Shown: piece after piece, positions 19,168 through 27,791 of the stretch
Position numbering within the stretch: the stretch's first letter is position 1
Layout: every line of letters starts with the position of its first letter
Source: JARRKC01 sp037388505
Lineage (GTDB): Bacteria; Acidobacteriota; UBA6911; RPQK01; JAPXNP01
NCBI GenBank assembly: GCA_037388505.1
Contig: JARRKC010000003.1
Coordinates: forward strand, 1-64,000
DNA: 64,000 nucleotides
Direction: 5' to 3'
The notes under the pieces: model-generated
Told to the model about the DNA's origin: nothing
The model's input: only the letters and a program-made list of their open reading frames with translations
The model's database searches: none
Program-made: the position numbers and the translations under genes

Positions 19168-19175
19168 ACGTTCTC

Positions 19176-19805
19176 ATGGACAGGTTACGATTGGACTGTA
19201 TCTATCCCATCACTTCAGAAGTAAACCCTACCGGGATGGGACACATCGGTCTGGCCAGACTCTTCCTCGATGCTGGAATTCGGTTCTTTCAGGTTCGCGA
19301 CGAGCGTATGCCCGACGGCCCTCTTCTGAGACAGCTAATCGAAATCAACCTTCTTTGTCGACAGCGGGGAGCTCAGCTGATCGTGAACGACCGCCTCGAC
19401 CTGACGCTGGTCAGCCATGCTGCCGGTGTTCACCTGGGCCAGGACGACCTTCCCGTCGAGGCTGCTCGGACACTCGGCGGAGACCGGCTGATCATCGGCC
19501 TGTCGACTCACTCCGCGGATGAGTTCCTTGCTGCCCAGCTTCTCGACGTCGACTATGTGGCCATCGGACCGGTCTTCGAGTCGCCCACCAAACCGGGCCG
19601 GAGGGCTCCCCTCGGCCTGGATCTGGTGCGCGAGCTCGTGCCCCGGAAACGTCACCCGGTGGTAGCCATCGGAGGGATCGATCTCCCCCGCGCCCGGCGG
19701 CTCTGGGATGCCGGGGTCGACTCCGTGGCAGTGATTCACGATATCATCGGAGCCTCGGATCCGGCGTCGCGCATCGCCCACTATCTGCAGGCCGGCGAGG
19801 GATGA
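19176..19805 (+). CDS. thiE: Thiamine phosphate synthase
   Basis: The product has 209 residues and a TIM-barrel fold. It joins HMP pyrophosphate and the thiazole phosphate to give thiamine phosphate. Family motifs are present: QVRDERMPDG (the usual Lys after RD is replaced), LIVNDRLDLTL, GVHLGQDDLP, IGLSTHSADE, YVAIGPVFESPTKPG and VVAIGGID. It stands alone without other thi genes, wedged between two NSS transporters; its stop overlaps the second by ATGA. Confidence 0.93.
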   Translation: MDRLRLDCIYPITSEVNPTGMGHIGLARLFLDAGIRFFQVRDERMPDGPLLRQLIEINLLCRQRGAQLIVNDRLDLTLVSHAAGVHLGQDDLPVEAARTLGGDRLIIGLSTHSADEFLAAQLLDVDYVAIGPVFESPTKPGRRAPLGLDLVRELVPRKRHPVVAIGGIDLPRARRLWDAGVDSVAVIHDIIGASDPASRIAHYLQAGEG

Positions 19806-21259
19806 AGCAAGGAGAGCGATTCACATCTCGATGGGGACTGATCATTTCCGTCTTGGGAATTGCCGTGGGGACGGGCAATATCTGGCGGTTCCCCCGCATT
19901 GCCGCCGCCAATGGCGGCGGGTCCTTTCTAATCCCCTGGGTCATCTTTCTCTTCGTCTGGAGCATCCCACTGATCATCGCCGAATTCGCCATCGGCAAGT
20001 ACACGCGCCACGCACCCCCCGGGGCTTTCGCGAAGCTGCTCGGCGAACGCCGCGCCTGGGCGGGCGGATTCGTTGCCCTGGTTGCAACGGCCATCATGTT
20101 CTATTACTCCGTCGTGGCCGGCTGGTGCCTTCGTTACCTCTCACTGGCCGTCACGAACCGGCTGCTGACCACCCCCAATCATCTGGAGGACTGGAGCCGG
20201 TTCTTGAGCTCCGGTTGGCAGCCGGTGTTGTTCCACTTCTTTGCCATCTCGATCGCCGCGTTGATCATCCGCCGCGGCGTCGTGCGGGGCATAGAATTCG
20301 CCAATCGTTTCCTGGTTCCCTGTTTGCTCCTGCTGATCGTGGTCTCGGCGGTGCGGGCCGTAACGCTTCCGGGAGCCGTGCACGGGCTGTCCTACCTGTT
20401 TACACCCGACCTCGATGCTCTGTTCGACTACCGGGTCTGGCTTCAGGCTCTGACGCAGAACGCCTGGGATACAGGGGCAGGTTGGGGGCTCATCCTCACT
20501 TATGCCATCTATATGCGGGAGCGAGAGGACGTTCCACTGAACGCAGCCATGATCGGCCTCGGCAACAACTCGGTTTCGCTGCTGGCGGGAATCATTGTCT
20601 TCTGTACGGTCTTCGCACTGATTCCGGAACGAGCCGAGGAGGTCATCCGTACGGCAGGGCCGGCCAATACGGGGCTGACCTTCATCTGGATTCCCCAACT
20701 GTTCGGCCAGATGCCCGGAGGCGCCTGGTTTGCCGCTTTCTTCTTCCTGGCTTTGACATCGGCCGCCGTCAGTTCCCTGATCTCTATGCTGGAACTGGCC
20801 ACACGCGTGCTGATCGACATGAACATGACTCGAGGACGAGCGCTTTCGATCGCCTATTCCGCGGGTTTCCTGTTCGGTATCCCCTCCGCTTTGAGCACGT
20901 CGTTTTTTCTGAACCAGGATTGGGTTTGGGGCGTGGGCCTGATGTTGAGCGGTGCATTGATCGCCTGGGCGATTCGATCGAACGGGGCGGAACGTTTCCG
21001 AACGGAACACGTCAACAGCACTGATGGAGACGTACAGATCGGGCGCTGGTGGGACTGGTTCATGCGATACGGAATCCTGGCGCAGGTTATGGTGCTGATC
21101 GTCTGGTGGTTCTGGCAGGTCATCGAGTCCGATCCGCAGCGCTGGTGGAATCCGTTCGGGACGGGGAGCGTCGGTACCTGCCTGTTCCAGTGGGCGCTGG
21201 CTGCGGGTTTGCTCCTGGCGCTCAACCGTCTCGTTACCCGGAGGATGCGTCGACCATGA
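19802..21259 (+). CDS. Neurotransmitter:sodium symporter family transporter 2 (MetP-like)
   Basis: The product has 485 residues and about 12 membrane segments. The first holds the classical signature GTGNIWRFPRIAAANGGG. It resembles the branch of NSS proteins that import methionine or alanine and work with a small subunit. That subunit appears to follow at once (21256), overlapping by ATGA. Substrate is inferred from this pairing only. It overlaps thiE upstream. Confidence 0.9.
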   Translation: MKQGERFTSRWGLIISVLGIAVGTGNIWRFPRIAAANGGGSFLIPWVIFLFVWSIPLIIAEFAIGKYTRHAPPGAFAKLLGERRAWAGGFVALVATAIMFYYSVVAGWCLRYLSLAVTNRLLTTPNHLEDWSRFLSSGWQPVLFHFFAISIAALIIRRGVVRGIEFANRFLVPCLLLLIVVSAVRAVTLPGAVHGLSYLFTPDLDALFDYRVWLQALTQNAWDTGAGWGLILTYAIYMREREDVPLNAAMIGLGNNSVSLLAGIIVFCTVFALIPERAEEVIRTAGPANTGLTFIWIPQLFGQMPGGAWFAAFFFLALTSAAVSSLISMLELATRVLIDMNMTRGRALSIAYSAGFLFGIPSALSTSFFLNQDWVWGVGLMLSGALIAWAIRSNGAERFRTEHVNSTDGDVQIGRWWDWFMRYGILAQVMVLIVWWFWQVIESDPQRWWNPFGTGSVGTCLFQWALAAGLLLALNRLVTRRMRRP

Positions 21260-21423
21260 GTTGGCCGGGGATTGTGACGATGCTTGTTGTCGTGACGGTG
21301 ATCTGGGGCGGATTCATTGCCGCCCTGGTGACCGCTGTTCGCTGTGAGCATCGAAGGTCGCGATCGTCCCACCACGACCCAGACCAATCCCATTCACACC
21401 ACGACTTTACCGAGGTTCGATGA
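21256..21423 (+). CDS. MetS-like small subunit of NSS transporter, 55 aa
   Basis: The ATG at 21256 overlaps the transporter stop (ATGA). The protein is MSWPGIVTMLVVVTVIWGGFI and on: a single membrane helix with the WGG turn typical of the methionine/alanine importer small subunit family, followed by a basic stretch and a His-rich tail (SSHHDPDQSHSHHD). In Corynebacterium MetP needs MetS for transport. The His-rich tail is unusual and could bind a metal. The stop overlaps the next gene by ATGA. Confidence 0.75.
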   Translation: MSWPGIVTMLVVVTVIWGGFIAALVTAVRCEHRRSRSSHHDPDQSHSHHDFTEVR

Positions 21424-22022
21424 CGCCGCAATTCCCCCTCACTCTCCTGCTGCTGCTCCGTTCTTCGGCCGAGAGCTTCTTCCTGGTCAGCGAGCCGCCG
21501 TTCGAAGAGCACGGGACCGACGGAACGGACCAAGGCTGGATCGCCGGTTTGCGCGTCCGTCTCCACTCAGCCTACGAGTCGCTGAAGCGCCGATTCGACT
21601 ATGAAGAGAATGTCTGTGCGACGCTCCGCCACGCTTCGTCACTGAGAATCGTGCACCCTGCGTCGGTCACCTGCGATGAAGCCCGCAAGCGACTCGAGAC
21701 CTTCCTTCTTGGCAGAATGGGCAGGCATCGACGGTGGGCGATCATCGATGCGGTTGTCGCGCTGTTTGGTGTCCTGCTGACCCCGGTGCCCGGGCCCAAC
21801 GTCTTCTTCCTGTACCCGGCAGTCCGCTCGCTCAGCCACTATTTCGCCATGCGGGGCATTCGAAGGTCCCAGGTGATCGGTATCTCCAGTTGCGACACGG
21901 ATGAAACTCTCACCAGGATCCAGGAAGCTCTTTATAACCTTGACGGTATCGAGGCGGAAGTAAAAGAATTAGGGGCAACTTATAATATTCACCGGCTGAG
22001 GAGTCTCTTGGAGCAAATATGA
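21420..22022 (+). CDS. Protein resembling the mitochondrial K+/H+-exchange-related (KHE1) family
   Basis: The product has 200 residues. The middle part, HPASV (near residue 78), then HRRWAIIDAV and LLTPVPGPNVFFLYPAVRSLSHY (about 110-140), resembles the KHE1-related family known mostly from fungi and plants, in which HPSSV, HR-x-W and LPLPN-x-PFF-x-LFR-x-YSHW are conserved. There are one or two hydrophobic segments around residues 100-135. The function of bacterial members is unknown to me. It sits between the MetS-like gene and the Crp/Fnr gene with ATGA overlaps on both sides. Confidence 0.5.
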   Translation: MTPQFPLTLLLLLRSSAESFFLVSEPPFEEHGTDGTDQGWIAGLRVRLHSAYESLKRRFDYEENVCATLRHASSLRIVHPASVTCDEARKRLETFLLGRMGRHRRWAIIDAVVALFGVLLTPVPGPNVFFLYPAVRSLSHYFAMRGIRRSQVIGISSCDTDETLTRIQEALYNLDGIEAEVKELGATYNIHRLRSLLEQI

Positions 22023-22708
22023 CTTCCCCTATTGCTGGCTTCCTTAAGAAGATCCCGATGTTCTCCGAACTCCCCGACGAGGATCTCGAGGGCATTGCAG
22101 CTCTGTTCAGAGAGCGCCGGTATCGCAAGAACGACATCATTTTCATGGAGGAAGATACGGGTCAGTACATGTATCTGGTCAAGGAGGGCCGGGTGAAGGT
22201 GACACGCCTCCTGCCCAACGGCAAGGAAATGATTCTGGCTTTCCATGAGACGGGAGAGTACTTCGGCGAGATGGCTCTGATCGACGGCGGTACCACTCCT
22301 GCAAGTGTCACGGCGGTCTTGCCCACCACCATCTTCGTGATGGGCGCCAAGGAATTCAGCAACCTTCTCGAACACCCGAAAACGAACCGGGTCATTCTCA
22401 AAACTCTGTGCAACCGATGTCGCGACGCCTGGGCGCAGATCGAGGTTCTGACTTTCCACAACGCGGATGCTCGGGTTCGCATGGCCTTCCACCAATTGGT
22501 CAAGAAGCGCGGCGTGGAGACGGACAACGGCTACATGATTCCGATGAAGCTCACGCATAAGGAGCTCTCGGATATCGTCGGGATCTCCCGAGAGACCGCC
22601 ACACGCGTATTGAGTCACCTTCAGGAGCAGAATCTCATTCGTGTCGAGACTCGACGCTTCGTCGTGCTGGAGCCGGATCGCCTGATCGAGGACCTGCTTT
22701 TCGACTAG
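22019..22708 (+). CDS. Crp/Fnr family transcription regulator
   Basis: The product has 229 residues. The cyclic-nucleotide-binding domain occupies about 10-130 (GEYFGEMALIDGGTTPASVTA replaces the canonical cAMP pocket RTASV, so cAMP binding is doubtful). The winged helix covers about 150-225, with recognition helix ISRETATRVLSHLQEQ. No N-terminal Cys cluster, so it is not an Fnr iron-sulfur sensor. It ends the overlapping chain of transport genes and may control them or the pilin genes that follow 56 bases later. Confidence 0.92.
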   Translation: MTSPIAGFLKKIPMFSELPDEDLEGIAALFRERRYRKNDIIFMEEDTGQYMYLVKEGRVKVTRLLPNGKEMILAFHETGEYFGEMALIDGGTTPASVTAVLPTTIFVMGAKEFSNLLEHPKTNRVILKTLCNRCRDAWAQIEVLTFHNADARVRMAFHQLVKKRGVETDNGYMIPMKLTHKELSDIVGISRETATRVLSHLQEQNLIRVETRRFVVLEPDRLIEDLLFD

Positions 22709-22764
22709 AGTATGTGATTGCTCTCACCATTCTGGATAGGACCGTCTGCTAGCGTAGCTCGGTG

Positions 22765-23250
22765 ATGCGGTTCTCCTCTGATCCTGCCGGCGACCTAGAT
22801 CACTCCTCTTCACGCGGCTTTTCCTTGATCGAGCTCCTGATCGTCATAGCGGTTGGAACGGTCATTTTGTCCTTTGCCGTGCCGGAGATGCAGCGCAGTC
22901 TCAGCGCCAGCCGGCTTCAAACGTCAGCTACGGAACTGGCCTCCGAGCTTAATTTCGCACGGACGATTTCGGTCTCACGAAACGCCACGTTCGAGGTCAG
23001 ATTCGACTCGACTCAACGATCTTTCCAGATCATCGACCAGGAAGATCCCGATAATCCTCCGAGAGTCGCCAAGTCCCTCGAGCCGGGAATCGTCTTTGGA
23101 TCGACTTCGGGAGGCGACATAGAGTTCTTTCCGCGCGGTCACGCACGCGCAGGCGTCATCCGTCTGCTCGATCAGTTTGGCCAGCGGATCGATGTCGTCG
23201 TCCGCTCGACGGGGATGGTGGAGGTCCAAGACTTCATGGCAGCGCAATAA
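22765..23250 (+). CDS. Minor pseudopilin, FimT/GspH type
   Basis: The start is ATG at 22765 (a GTG directly precedes it). The product has 161 residues. The prepilin cleavage motif is SSRG/FSLIELLIVIAVGTVILSFAVP, with Glu at +5 and a long hydrophobic helix. A GspH/FimT beta domain follows, with ASELNFARTISVSRN. It would be cleaved and methylated by PilD and placed at the pilus tip. The stop overlaps the next start (TAATG). Confidence 0.88.
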   Translation: MRFSSDPAGDLDHSSSRGFSLIELLIVIAVGTVILSFAVPEMQRSLSASRLQTSATELASELNFARTISVSRNATFEVRFDSTQRSFQIIDQEDPDNPPRVAKSLEPGIVFGSTSGGDIEFFPRGHARAGVIRLLDQFGQRIDVVVRSTGMVEVQDFMAAQ

Positions 23251-23687
23251 TGACCACGAAACCACGAAATCAGCAAGCCGGCTTCACCCTCATTGAGGCC
23301 ATGATCGCGATGTTCATCCTCACCGTGAGCTTGCTTGCGCTGGCCCAGTTGATGCTCGTCTCCCTCGACAAGACCCAGTTCTCCAACTACGACACGAAGG
23401 CGGTCAATCTCGCCCAGTCCAAGCTCGAGGAACTGCGTACGGCCTTTGGCTGGGAGGTCGAATCCGGAAGCAACTCGGATTTGCTGGCGACCGGAACCCA
23501 TGGACCGGAGACCATCACACTCCCCGCTCGGTCCGGAACACTCCAGGGAATCCGCGATTTTCAGATCAGCTGGCAGGTGACCGATCTCACTTCAGGAAGA
23601 AAGTCCATTTCCGTCACGGTGACGCCTCTGGCCGGCAATCCCCGGCAGTCTGAGAGCATTACGATCACAACCTATCTAGCGCCATGA
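23250..23687 (+). CDS. pilV: Minor pilin, PilV type
   Basis: The product has 145 residues. The leader QQAG/FTLIEAMIAMFILTVSLLALAQL is the classical PilV prepilin motif, followed by LAQSKLEELR. The rest is a small beta domain. It belongs to the minor-pilin operon (fimT-pilV-pilW-pilX-pilX) and overlaps its neighbours at both ends, by TAATG upstream and ATGA downstream. Confidence 0.88.
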   Translation: MTTKPRNQQAGFTLIEAMIAMFILTVSLLALAQLMLVSLDKTQFSNYDTKAVNLAQSKLEELRTAFGWEVESGSNSDLLATGTHGPETITLPARSGTLQGIRDFQISWQVTDLTSGRKSISVTVTPLAGNPRQSESITITTYLAP

Positions 23688-24352
23688 TTCATCCACCAAG
23701 ACACCGAAATCCTGGTCCGTTCTGCGCCGGTCGGCGTGGCTTCTCCCTGCTCGAACTGATGATCACGCTGGCGGTTCTCACGATCATGATGGCTCCGATG
23801 GTTTCCATCTTCTTCCAAAGTGAGGCATCGTTTCGGGCCCAGAGCCAGGAGGCGGAACTGATCGGACAAATGCGCATTGCCATGGACCAGATCACCCGCT
23901 GCCTTCGGCAGGCGGGCAACGAGCCGATCAGCCCACTGGGGGTTCCGCCGGTCGTGGTCTTGGGGGACGGCTATATCCGCTTGAATACCGATATCACCGG
24001 TGCAGTGCCGAGTACGACCGGCAACTCCGCCGAATCTACGGGCGATCCCGACGGCACCATGAACAGCATCTACGAGGTCGTGACGTTCCGCCACGATTCT
24101 CACCAGAAAGCGATTTTCGCCAATGTGGGATATGGGGAGGAAATGCTGGCTCAGGATATCTCCGGGCTCACCTTCACTTTCATGGACCTGACGGGCACGC
24201 CGACCTCGGATCCGTCCAAAATCGCGCAGGTACGTGTCTGGATGCTGGGTGAATCCGAAGAAGTCGACATGCAGATGGGAGAGCCTTACACGATCACACT
24301 CCGCTCCGATGTTTTCATCCGGAGCCGAACACCCCAGATCCTGCCCGAATAG
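23684..24352 (+). CDS. pilW: Minor pilin, PilW type
   Basis: The product has 222 residues. The prepilin motif is GRRG/FSLLELMITLAVLTIMMAPMV, then QMRIAMDQITRCLRQAGNEP, characteristic of PilW. It probably takes part in the minor-pilin tip complex that primes pilus assembly. An AAGGAGGAG ribosome site for the next gene follows its stop. Confidence 0.87.
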   Translation: MIHPPRHRNPGPFCAGRRGFSLLELMITLAVLTIMMAPMVSIFFQSEASFRAQSQEAELIGQMRIAMDQITRCLRQAGNEPISPLGVPPVVVLGDGYIRLNTDITGAVPSTTGNSAESTGDPDGTMNSIYEVVTFRHDSHQKAIFANVGYGEEMLAQDISGLTFTFMDLTGTPTSDPSKIAQVRVWMLGESEEVDMQMGEPYTITLRSDVFIRSRTPQILPE

Positions 24353-24365
24353 AAGGAGGAGATGG

Positions 24366-25784
24366 ATGATTCGCGAAAAGGGATCCGCACTGATCATGGC
24401 TTTGATCATTTCGGTCATCATGATGGCCCTGGGACTGGCGGTGACCTTTGCCAGCCTGAGTGACTTCTCGATGAGCGAGGAATTCGAAGGGCACAAGCGA
24501 GCACTTTACACAGCAGAGACCGGACTGGCCGATTGTCTGAGGGACCTTCGTCATTTGGACGTCACCGCCGCCATCAGCACCGACGCCCAGGTCCCGGTGT
24601 TCGTCTCCAGCGGTCCGTCCTACTATCGCGATCCGGTCGATTTCCTGGAAGCCCGCAGCGTAGACTATGGACGCCTGCCCTCCTCCGTCGGACAGGCGAG
24701 AATCCGCGGACTCATGACGCCCGGTCTGGGTACCATCCACGCTCCCGGCCGTTTCATCGCACGCATCAGCGACAACGATGACGGCGACGGGGACTTCCTG
24801 ACCGATGTCGACAACAAGTTCTTCGTCCGTGTTGCCGGCATCGTTCCGGGCCCTCCTCAGGAGCTTTCCCGATACGGCAGCCTGCAGAAGAACTCAGTGG
24901 CGATGATCGAGGCGTACTACAAGCGTGACATGAGTCTCGACGTCGGCTCGCCCTTCACCGTCTACGGACCCGACGTGAATCCCGCACGCAACACCTTCTT
25001 CGACGGCAACTCCTTCACGCTGGATGGATACGATCACTCGGGAATGAGCATCGCGGAGATCGAACGGCATAGCCATCACCACAACAATAGTGATGCGTCT
25101 CAGGCCGGCCTCTCGGTCCTCAACGACGCGCCTTCGGAGGGGGACGGTCAGACCAGTCTGGACAAGATCCACGATACCCTTGCTTCCGGTCAGGAGGACA
25201 ACATCGAAGGCGCCGACGGGCCCTGGGGATCGTCACCGTCCATGCGCGACGACACCGATACGGTCCGCAATTCCGGCAATGAAGATGCGACCAATGTCTT
25301 CGATGCGTACTTCCTGTCCATCTTCATCGCCCGTGTCAGTGCCGCCGCCGATATCGTCTACCCTGACGGAACGAGCCTGAGCGGGGGAAGCATCCAGCTC
25401 GGCACCGAGGACAATCCTCAGATCGTCGTCGCCCAGGGGGACCTCGATGTGTCAGGGAATGGTTCCGGCTGCGGACTGCTGATCGTCAAAGGTCAGCTCA
25501 ACTACAGTGGAGGCTTCAATTACGACGGCCTGATTCTGGTCGTAGGTGATGGATCCGTGAATGTGGGTGGCGCCAACAAATCAATCATCGGGGGCCTGTA
25601 CCTGGCCCGCCTGGAGCAGGACGCCAACGGGGATCCGACCTTCGGGGCGCCTAGCTTCACACTTGGCGGCAACTCGAACTTCTACTTCCGGGGGGACAGC
25701 ATTCGAATGGCCATGAATCTGCTCCCTCCCAAACAGCTTGGTTGGCGAGAGATCACCCCTGAGATATCCGTTGCCGCACACTGA
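24366..25784 (+). CDS. PilX-like pilus assembly protein 1
   Basis: The start is ATG at 24366 behind GAAGGAGGAG. The product has 472 residues. The N-terminus MIREKGSALIMALIISVIMMALGLAV is a PilX-type membrane segment with the GSALI motif instead of a processed prepilin site. A conserved helix EEFEGHKRALYTAETGLA follows. The C-terminal half (about 280-470) is Gly/Asn-rich, with GLLIVKGQLNYSGGFNYDGLILVVGDG, probably a beta-solenoid. It is clearly paralogous to the next gene over this half. It may sit at the pilus tip or act as an adhesin scaffold. Confidence 0.85.
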   Translation: MIREKGSALIMALIISVIMMALGLAVTFASLSDFSMSEEFEGHKRALYTAETGLADCLRDLRHLDVTAAISTDAQVPVFVSSGPSYYRDPVDFLEARSVDYGRLPSSVGQARIRGLMTPGLGTIHAPGRFIARISDNDDGDGDFLTDVDNKFFVRVAGIVPGPPQELSRYGSLQKNSVAMIEAYYKRDMSLDVGSPFTVYGPDVNPARNTFFDGNSFTLDGYDHSGMSIAEIERHSHHHNNSDASQAGLSVLNDAPSEGDGQTSLDKIHDTLASGQEDNIEGADGPWGSSPSMRDDTDTVRNSGNEDATNVFDAYFLSIFIARVSAAADIVYPDGTSLSGGSIQLGTEDNPQIVVAQGDLDVSGNGSGCGLLIVKGQLNYSGGFNYDGLILVVGDGSVNVGGANKSIIGGLYLARLEQDANGDPTFGAPSFTLGGNSNFYFRGDSIRMAMNLLPPKQLGWREITPEISVAAH

Positions 25785-25794
25785 GAGGTTACTC

Positions 25795-27429
25795 GTGAGC
25801 AGGAACAACCATGTCACCCGCAGACTCTGGAGATATGTTGGGCGGATGATCCCACCCGGTTTCCGAGGCCGGTTGCGACGACCCTTCAACCGATCCGGAC
25901 AGAGGGGATCGGCACTGATCTTGGCGCTCGTCCTCTCTCTGCTGTTGCTGGCTCTGGGATTGGGTATCACGTACAGCAGCCTCAATGAGTTCCGGGTAAG
26001 CGAGGAGTTCGAGAAACACCAGTATGCGTTGACCATCGCTGAAGCAGGCCTCAACATCGTCAGGTTCGACCTGAAGGGGGTGGACCTCGACGACGCCGCA
26101 GACCGGTCCGCGGACCTTCCGGACTATCTGGGAACTCCGCCTCCCGCCGAAGGCTCCTATGCTTCGCGTAACCCGATTTCGCTTCACGAAGCCCGCACGA
26201 TCGACTTTCTGAATCCCCCGCCAGCCCTGGGACAGCGTTCCGTCAAGGGATACCTGAGCCCTCCCGGCGGCCAGACGCTGAACGGCGGCCGGTTTTTCGC
26301 CAAGATCACTCGAATCACCAAAGATATGAGTGCCGACCTCGGGTTCGCTCCGCCCAATGGGTTCCGGCGTTCATTCGTGCCGATGGGTGACGGCTGGCTG
26401 CTGGCCACTTCCCTTCCGTCCGTTTCCTCGATTTCCTTCCGGGGATTCTCCTCGTGGCCCCTGCTCTTGGGCGGACCCCTTTCCGTCGGCGGCGAAGTCG
26501 ATGAAACTGGGTCCGAAGACGAAACGAGCGAATCGAAAGACGAATTGACCTTCTACGCCATTCGAATCATCGGAGTTTATCCGATCGTCCCGACCGGCAC
26601 GGGTCCCGGTGCCACCCGGAATGCCATTGCCGTGATCGAGGCCTTCGTGCAGCGCGATGCCAGCGTCAACATTGGCTCTCCGGTGGCCATCCTCGGACCT
26701 GACACAGAGGCTACCTTCGATGGGAATTCGTTCGATGTCGAAGGAGACGATACGCATCCCGGCATCTCCTTTCTCTACGACAGCCCGGGGACCGATGCCT
26801 TCAACTCAATGACGAGCACGTACAACGCCCTCTCCAACAATCAGAAGGACAACATCCGGGGTGCCGATGGAGAACCCTACGGCAACGAACCCTCGCTCCG
26901 CGACGACACGGAAGCGGCCCGCAACGATCCGGATCTGATTCGGATCCTCGACCCGAACTACGTGGAAGCCTTCGTCACCGCAGTATCGAAGTGCGCCGAC
27001 GTGCGCTATACCGACGCCTCAACCCACCTGTCCGGCTCAGGCATCGAACTGGGCACGACTGACCAACCAAAGATCGTCTACGTGGGCGGGGACCTGATCT
27101 TGACCGGACATGGAAGCGGGGCGGGGCTGTTGGTCGTCAGAGGGAACTTCGATTACCGGGGATCCTTCAACTACGACGGACTGGTGCTGGTCGTCGGTTC
27201 AGGTTCCGTGCAAATGAGCGGGGCCAACAAGGACCTGGTGGGCGGAATGCTCATCGCCCACACGGAGGCCAGCGGAGACGGTTACAGTTTCGCGAATGCT
27301 ACGTTCGATCTTCGAGGCAACAGCAACGTTCTGTACGATGGCGATGCCATCGGTATGGCACTGAACCAGCTGCCCCTCAGTACCATGAGCTGGAGGGAGA
27401 TCACGCCGGAGATCGAGCCTGACGACTAG
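25795..27429 (+). CDS. PilX-like pilus assembly protein 2 (paralogue of the preceding gene)
   Basis: The start is GTG at 25795, ten bases after the previous stop with GAGAGG upstream; a later ATG (MIPPGFRG) is possible. The product has 544 residues. The membrane segment is RGSALILALVLSLLLLALGL, then EEFEKHQYALTIAEAGLN. An extra insert of about 60 residues rich in Ser/Glu (near residue 215) is absent from paralogue 1. The C-terminal half matches paralogue 1 closely: KDNIRGADG, SLRDDTE, GLLVVRGNFDYRGSFNYDG and WREITPEI. The pair arose by tandem duplication. Confidence 0.85.
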   Translation: MSRNNHVTRRLWRYVGRMIPPGFRGRLRRPFNRSGQRGSALILALVLSLLLLALGLGITYSSLNEFRVSEEFEKHQYALTIAEAGLNIVRFDLKGVDLDDAADRSADLPDYLGTPPPAEGSYASRNPISLHEARTIDFLNPPPALGQRSVKGYLSPPGGQTLNGGRFFAKITRITKDMSADLGFAPPNGFRRSFVPMGDGWLLATSLPSVSSISFRGFSSWPLLLGGPLSVGGEVDETGSEDETSESKDELTFYAIRIIGVYPIVPTGTGPGATRNAIAVIEAFVQRDASVNIGSPVAILGPDTEATFDGNSFDVEGDDTHPGISFLYDSPGTDAFNSMTSTYNALSNNQKDNIRGADGEPYGNEPSLRDDTEAARNDPDLIRILDPNYVEAFVTAVSKCADVRYTDASTHLSGSGIELGTTDQPKIVYVGGDLILTGHGSGAGLLVVRGNFDYRGSFNYDGLVLVVGSGSVQMSGANKDLVGGMLIAHTEASGDGYSFANATFDLRGNSNVLYDGDAIGMALNQLPLSTMSWREITPEIEPDD

Positions 27430-27451
27430 CACGGTCGACCAAGCGACCAGC

Positions 27452-27725
27452 GAATGGGCTGCGGTTGGCCAGCCAGTCGCGCCAGTTTTGCGAATTGGAC
27501 TCGGTTGCCAGCGAATCACGCCAGTCTCGCGTATTGGACTCGGTTGCCAGCGAATCGCGCGAGTCTCGCGAATTGGACTCGGTTGCCAGCCAATCGCGCC
27601 AGCCTTGCGAATTGGACTCGGTTGCCAGCCAATCACGCGAGTCTCGCGAATTGGACTCGGTTGCCAGCGAATCACGCGAGTCTCGCGAATCGGGTCCGGT
27701 CGCCGGCGAACTACGCCAATCCAGC
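27452..27725. repeat. 39-bp minisatellite, about seven units
   Basis: Units begin at 27492, 27531, 27570, 27609, 27648 and 27687, exactly 39 bp apart, with a degenerate unit from 27452 (40 bp) and one from 27687 that is also diverged. The core is GAATTGGACTCGGTTGCCAG followed by CGAATCACGC and GAGTCTCGC. It fills the 362-base gap between two converging genes (pilX-like 2 and ribD). Because 39 is a multiple of three and the unit lacks stops, several frames are open, but none has a ribosome site or looks like a gene. Confidence 0.9.
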
Positions 27726-27791
27726 GAATTCCGGCTTCTACTTGCGCGGATCCCTCGGGACTCTGAACCCTCGGGACCCGGGACTCGCAAC

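Noticed and set aside
19176..19805. thiE context as proof that the flanking NSS proteins transport thiamine
   Set aside because: NSS proteins usually move amino acids. Adjacency alone does not show substrate, and no thiamine-specific residues are known to me.
27452..27725. CRISPR array
   Set aside because: The 39-bp units are contiguous with no unique spacers, and there are no cas genes.
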